Shown here: one piece after another, positions 63,054 through 64,000 of the stretch
Layout of the letters: each line of letters opens with the position of its first letter
Position numbering within the stretch: the first letter of the stretch is position 1
Assembly: GCF_010977555.1 (NCBI RefSeq)
Contig: NZ_CP048815.1
Span: 5,510,501 to 5,574,500 of the forward strand
DNA: 64,000 nucleotides
From: Caulobacter rhizosphaerae
GTDB taxonomy: Bacteria > Pseudomonadota > Alphaproteobacteria > Caulobacterales > Caulobacteraceae
Direction: 5' to 3'
The notes under the pieces: model-generated
What the model was told of the DNA's origin: nothing
Database searches by the model: none
Seen by the model: the letters and a program-made list of their open reading frames with translations, nothing else
Position numbers and translations under genes: made by a program

Positions 63054-64000
63054 ATGACCTTGTCCATCGATTCCATCCGCGCCGCCGCGGCCCGCCTCTC
63101 CGGCCAGATCGAGCGCACGCCGTGCCGCTACTCTCGGACGCTGTCCAAGATCACCGGCGCCGAGGTGTGGGTGAAGTTCGAGAACCTGCAGTTCACCGCC
63201 GCCTACAAGGAGCGTGGCGCGCTCAATAAGCTGATGCTGCTGTCGAACTCCGAGAAGGCCAAGGGCGTCATCGCCGCCAGCGCCGGCAACCACGCCCAGG
63301 GCCTGGCCTACCATGGCGCGCGCCTCGGCGTGCCGGTGACCATCGTCATGCCCAAGACCACGCCCTTCGTGAAGGTGCAGCACACCCGCGACTTCGGCGC
63401 CAACGTCGTCATCGAGGGCGAGACCTATGACGACGCCTCCGCCCACGCCCGCAAGCTGCAGGCCGAGCAGGACCTGACCTTCGTCCACCCGTTCGACGAT
63501 TACGATATCATGGCCGGCCAGGGCACGATCGCCCTGGAGATGCTGGAGGACGCGCCGGACCTGGAGGTCCTGCCCGTCCCCATCGGCGGCGGCGGCCTGA
63601 TCAGCGGCGTGGCCACCGCCGCCAAGGCGGTCAAGCCCGATATCCACATCATCGGCTGCGAGCCGGCGATGTATCCGTCGTTCACCGCCAAGATGCGCGG
63701 CGTCGCGGCCCATTGCGGCGGCCAGACCATCGCCGAGGGCGTGGCGGTCAAGACCGTGGGCGACCTGACCTACGGTGTCGCCCGGCCGCTGATCGACGAC
63801 GTGCTGCTGCTGGAAGAGCCGCACATCGAACAGGCCGTGGCCCTGTACTGCAATGTCGAGAAGACCATCGCCGAGGGCGCCGGCGCCGCCTCCCTGGCCG
63901 CCCTGCTGGCCTATCCGGAACGCTTCCGCGGCAAGAAGTGCGGCCTGATCCTGTGCGGCGGCAATATCGACACCCGCCTGCTGGCCTCGGTCCTGACCCG
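63054..64000 (+). CDS. ilvA: Threonine ammonia-lyase (3' truncated by window end)
   Basis: Deaminates threonine to 2-oxobutyrate, the first step toward isoleucine. The visible 315 residues start at the ATG 63054 and run off the window still open. Features: the PLP lysine Lys52 in FTAAYKERGALNKL, AASAGNHAQGLAYHGARLG, MPKTTPFVKVQHTRDFGA, HPFDDYDIMAGQGTIALE, and the phosphate loop PIGGGGLISGVATA. The N-terminus matches the roughly 400-residue class with one C-terminal ACT domain, but that part is outside the window, so biosynthetic and catabolic types cannot be separated. It is 42 bp downstream of the fusion gene. Confidence 0.93.
   Translation, partial: MTLSIDSIRAAAARLSGQIERTPCRYSRTLSKITGAEVWVKFENLQFTAAYKERGALNKLMLLSNSEKAKGVIAASAGNHAQGLAYHGARLGVPVTIVMPKTTPFVKVQHTRDFGANVVIEGETYDDASAHARKLQAEQDLTFVHPFDDYDIMAGQGTIALEMLEDAPDLEVLPVPIGGGGLISGVATAAKAVKPDIHIIGCEPAMYPSFTAKMRGVAAHCGGQTIAEGVAVKTVGDLTYGVARPLIDDVLLLEEPHIEQAVALYCNVEKTIAEGAGAASLAALLAYPERFRGKKCGLILCGGNIDTRLLASVLT

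Overview
The window is high-GC, densely coded alphaproteobacterial DNA that looks like Caulobacter or a close relative. The main signs are a ShkA-type hybrid histidine kinase with the c-di-GMP contact residues and the DDR linker motif of the Caulobacter protein, a GDP-perosamine synthase very like the Caulobacter O-antigen enzyme, two RTX proteins of the kind exported by type I secretion, and intergenic nested palindromes. No tRNA, rRNA, CRISPR array, integrase or transposase was recognised. The first and last genes run off the window.

Layout. 1-10.3 kb is mostly housekeeping and transport: an outer-membrane barrel fragment, a DHA2 drug exporter, RarD, aspartate-semialdehyde dehydrogenase, a LysR regulator divergent from a cyclopropane fatty acid synthase, a DUF350 membrane protein with an anchored serine protease, and an AmpG-like permease. 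shkA lies at 10.3-11.9 kb. After a 649-bp AT-richer intergenic region comes a secreted multidomain nuclease with RTX repeats (12.5-16.8 kb). 16.9-23.1 kb holds two small DUF genes, a KefC-type K+/H+ antiporter with its flavodoxin-like partner, a succinyl-CoA:3-ketoacid CoA-transferase pair and a GT39-type glycosyltransferase. 23.3-29.1 kb holds a TonB-dependent receptor, the agmatine-to-putrescine pair aguAB and a Bcr/CflA exporter. 29.2-32.1 kb holds a ZorAB/MotAB-like two-gene stator unit and a sugar aminotransferase. 32.2-42.3 kb holds an MscS channel, a transsulfuration pair (CBS plus a cystathionine lyase/synthase), transaldolase, GmhB, an AGE-family probable mannose-6-phosphate isomerase, ManC and NadE. 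Transketolase follows at 42.5-44.5 kb.

The last 20 kb is the most distinctive. A 2270-residue RTX protein is followed by a sulfotransferase (opposite strand) and then a surface-polysaccharide cluster on the + strand: gmd, fcl, a GT2, an ABC exporter pair (Wzm/Wzt type), a GNAT acyltransferase, a GDP-perosamine synthase, a GT4 and a 969-residue GT2/coiled-coil/methyltransferase-like fusion carrying five tandem 42-residue repeats. ManC and the AGE isomerase upstream can feed GDP-mannose to Gmd; its 4-keto product is then shared by Fcl (GDP-fucose) and Per (GDP-perosamine). The fusion protein resembles in layout, though not in domains, the WbdD-type coiled-coil rulers of ABC-exported O-antigens, and is the best candidate here for something undescribed. 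The window ends inside a threonine ammonia-lyase gene.
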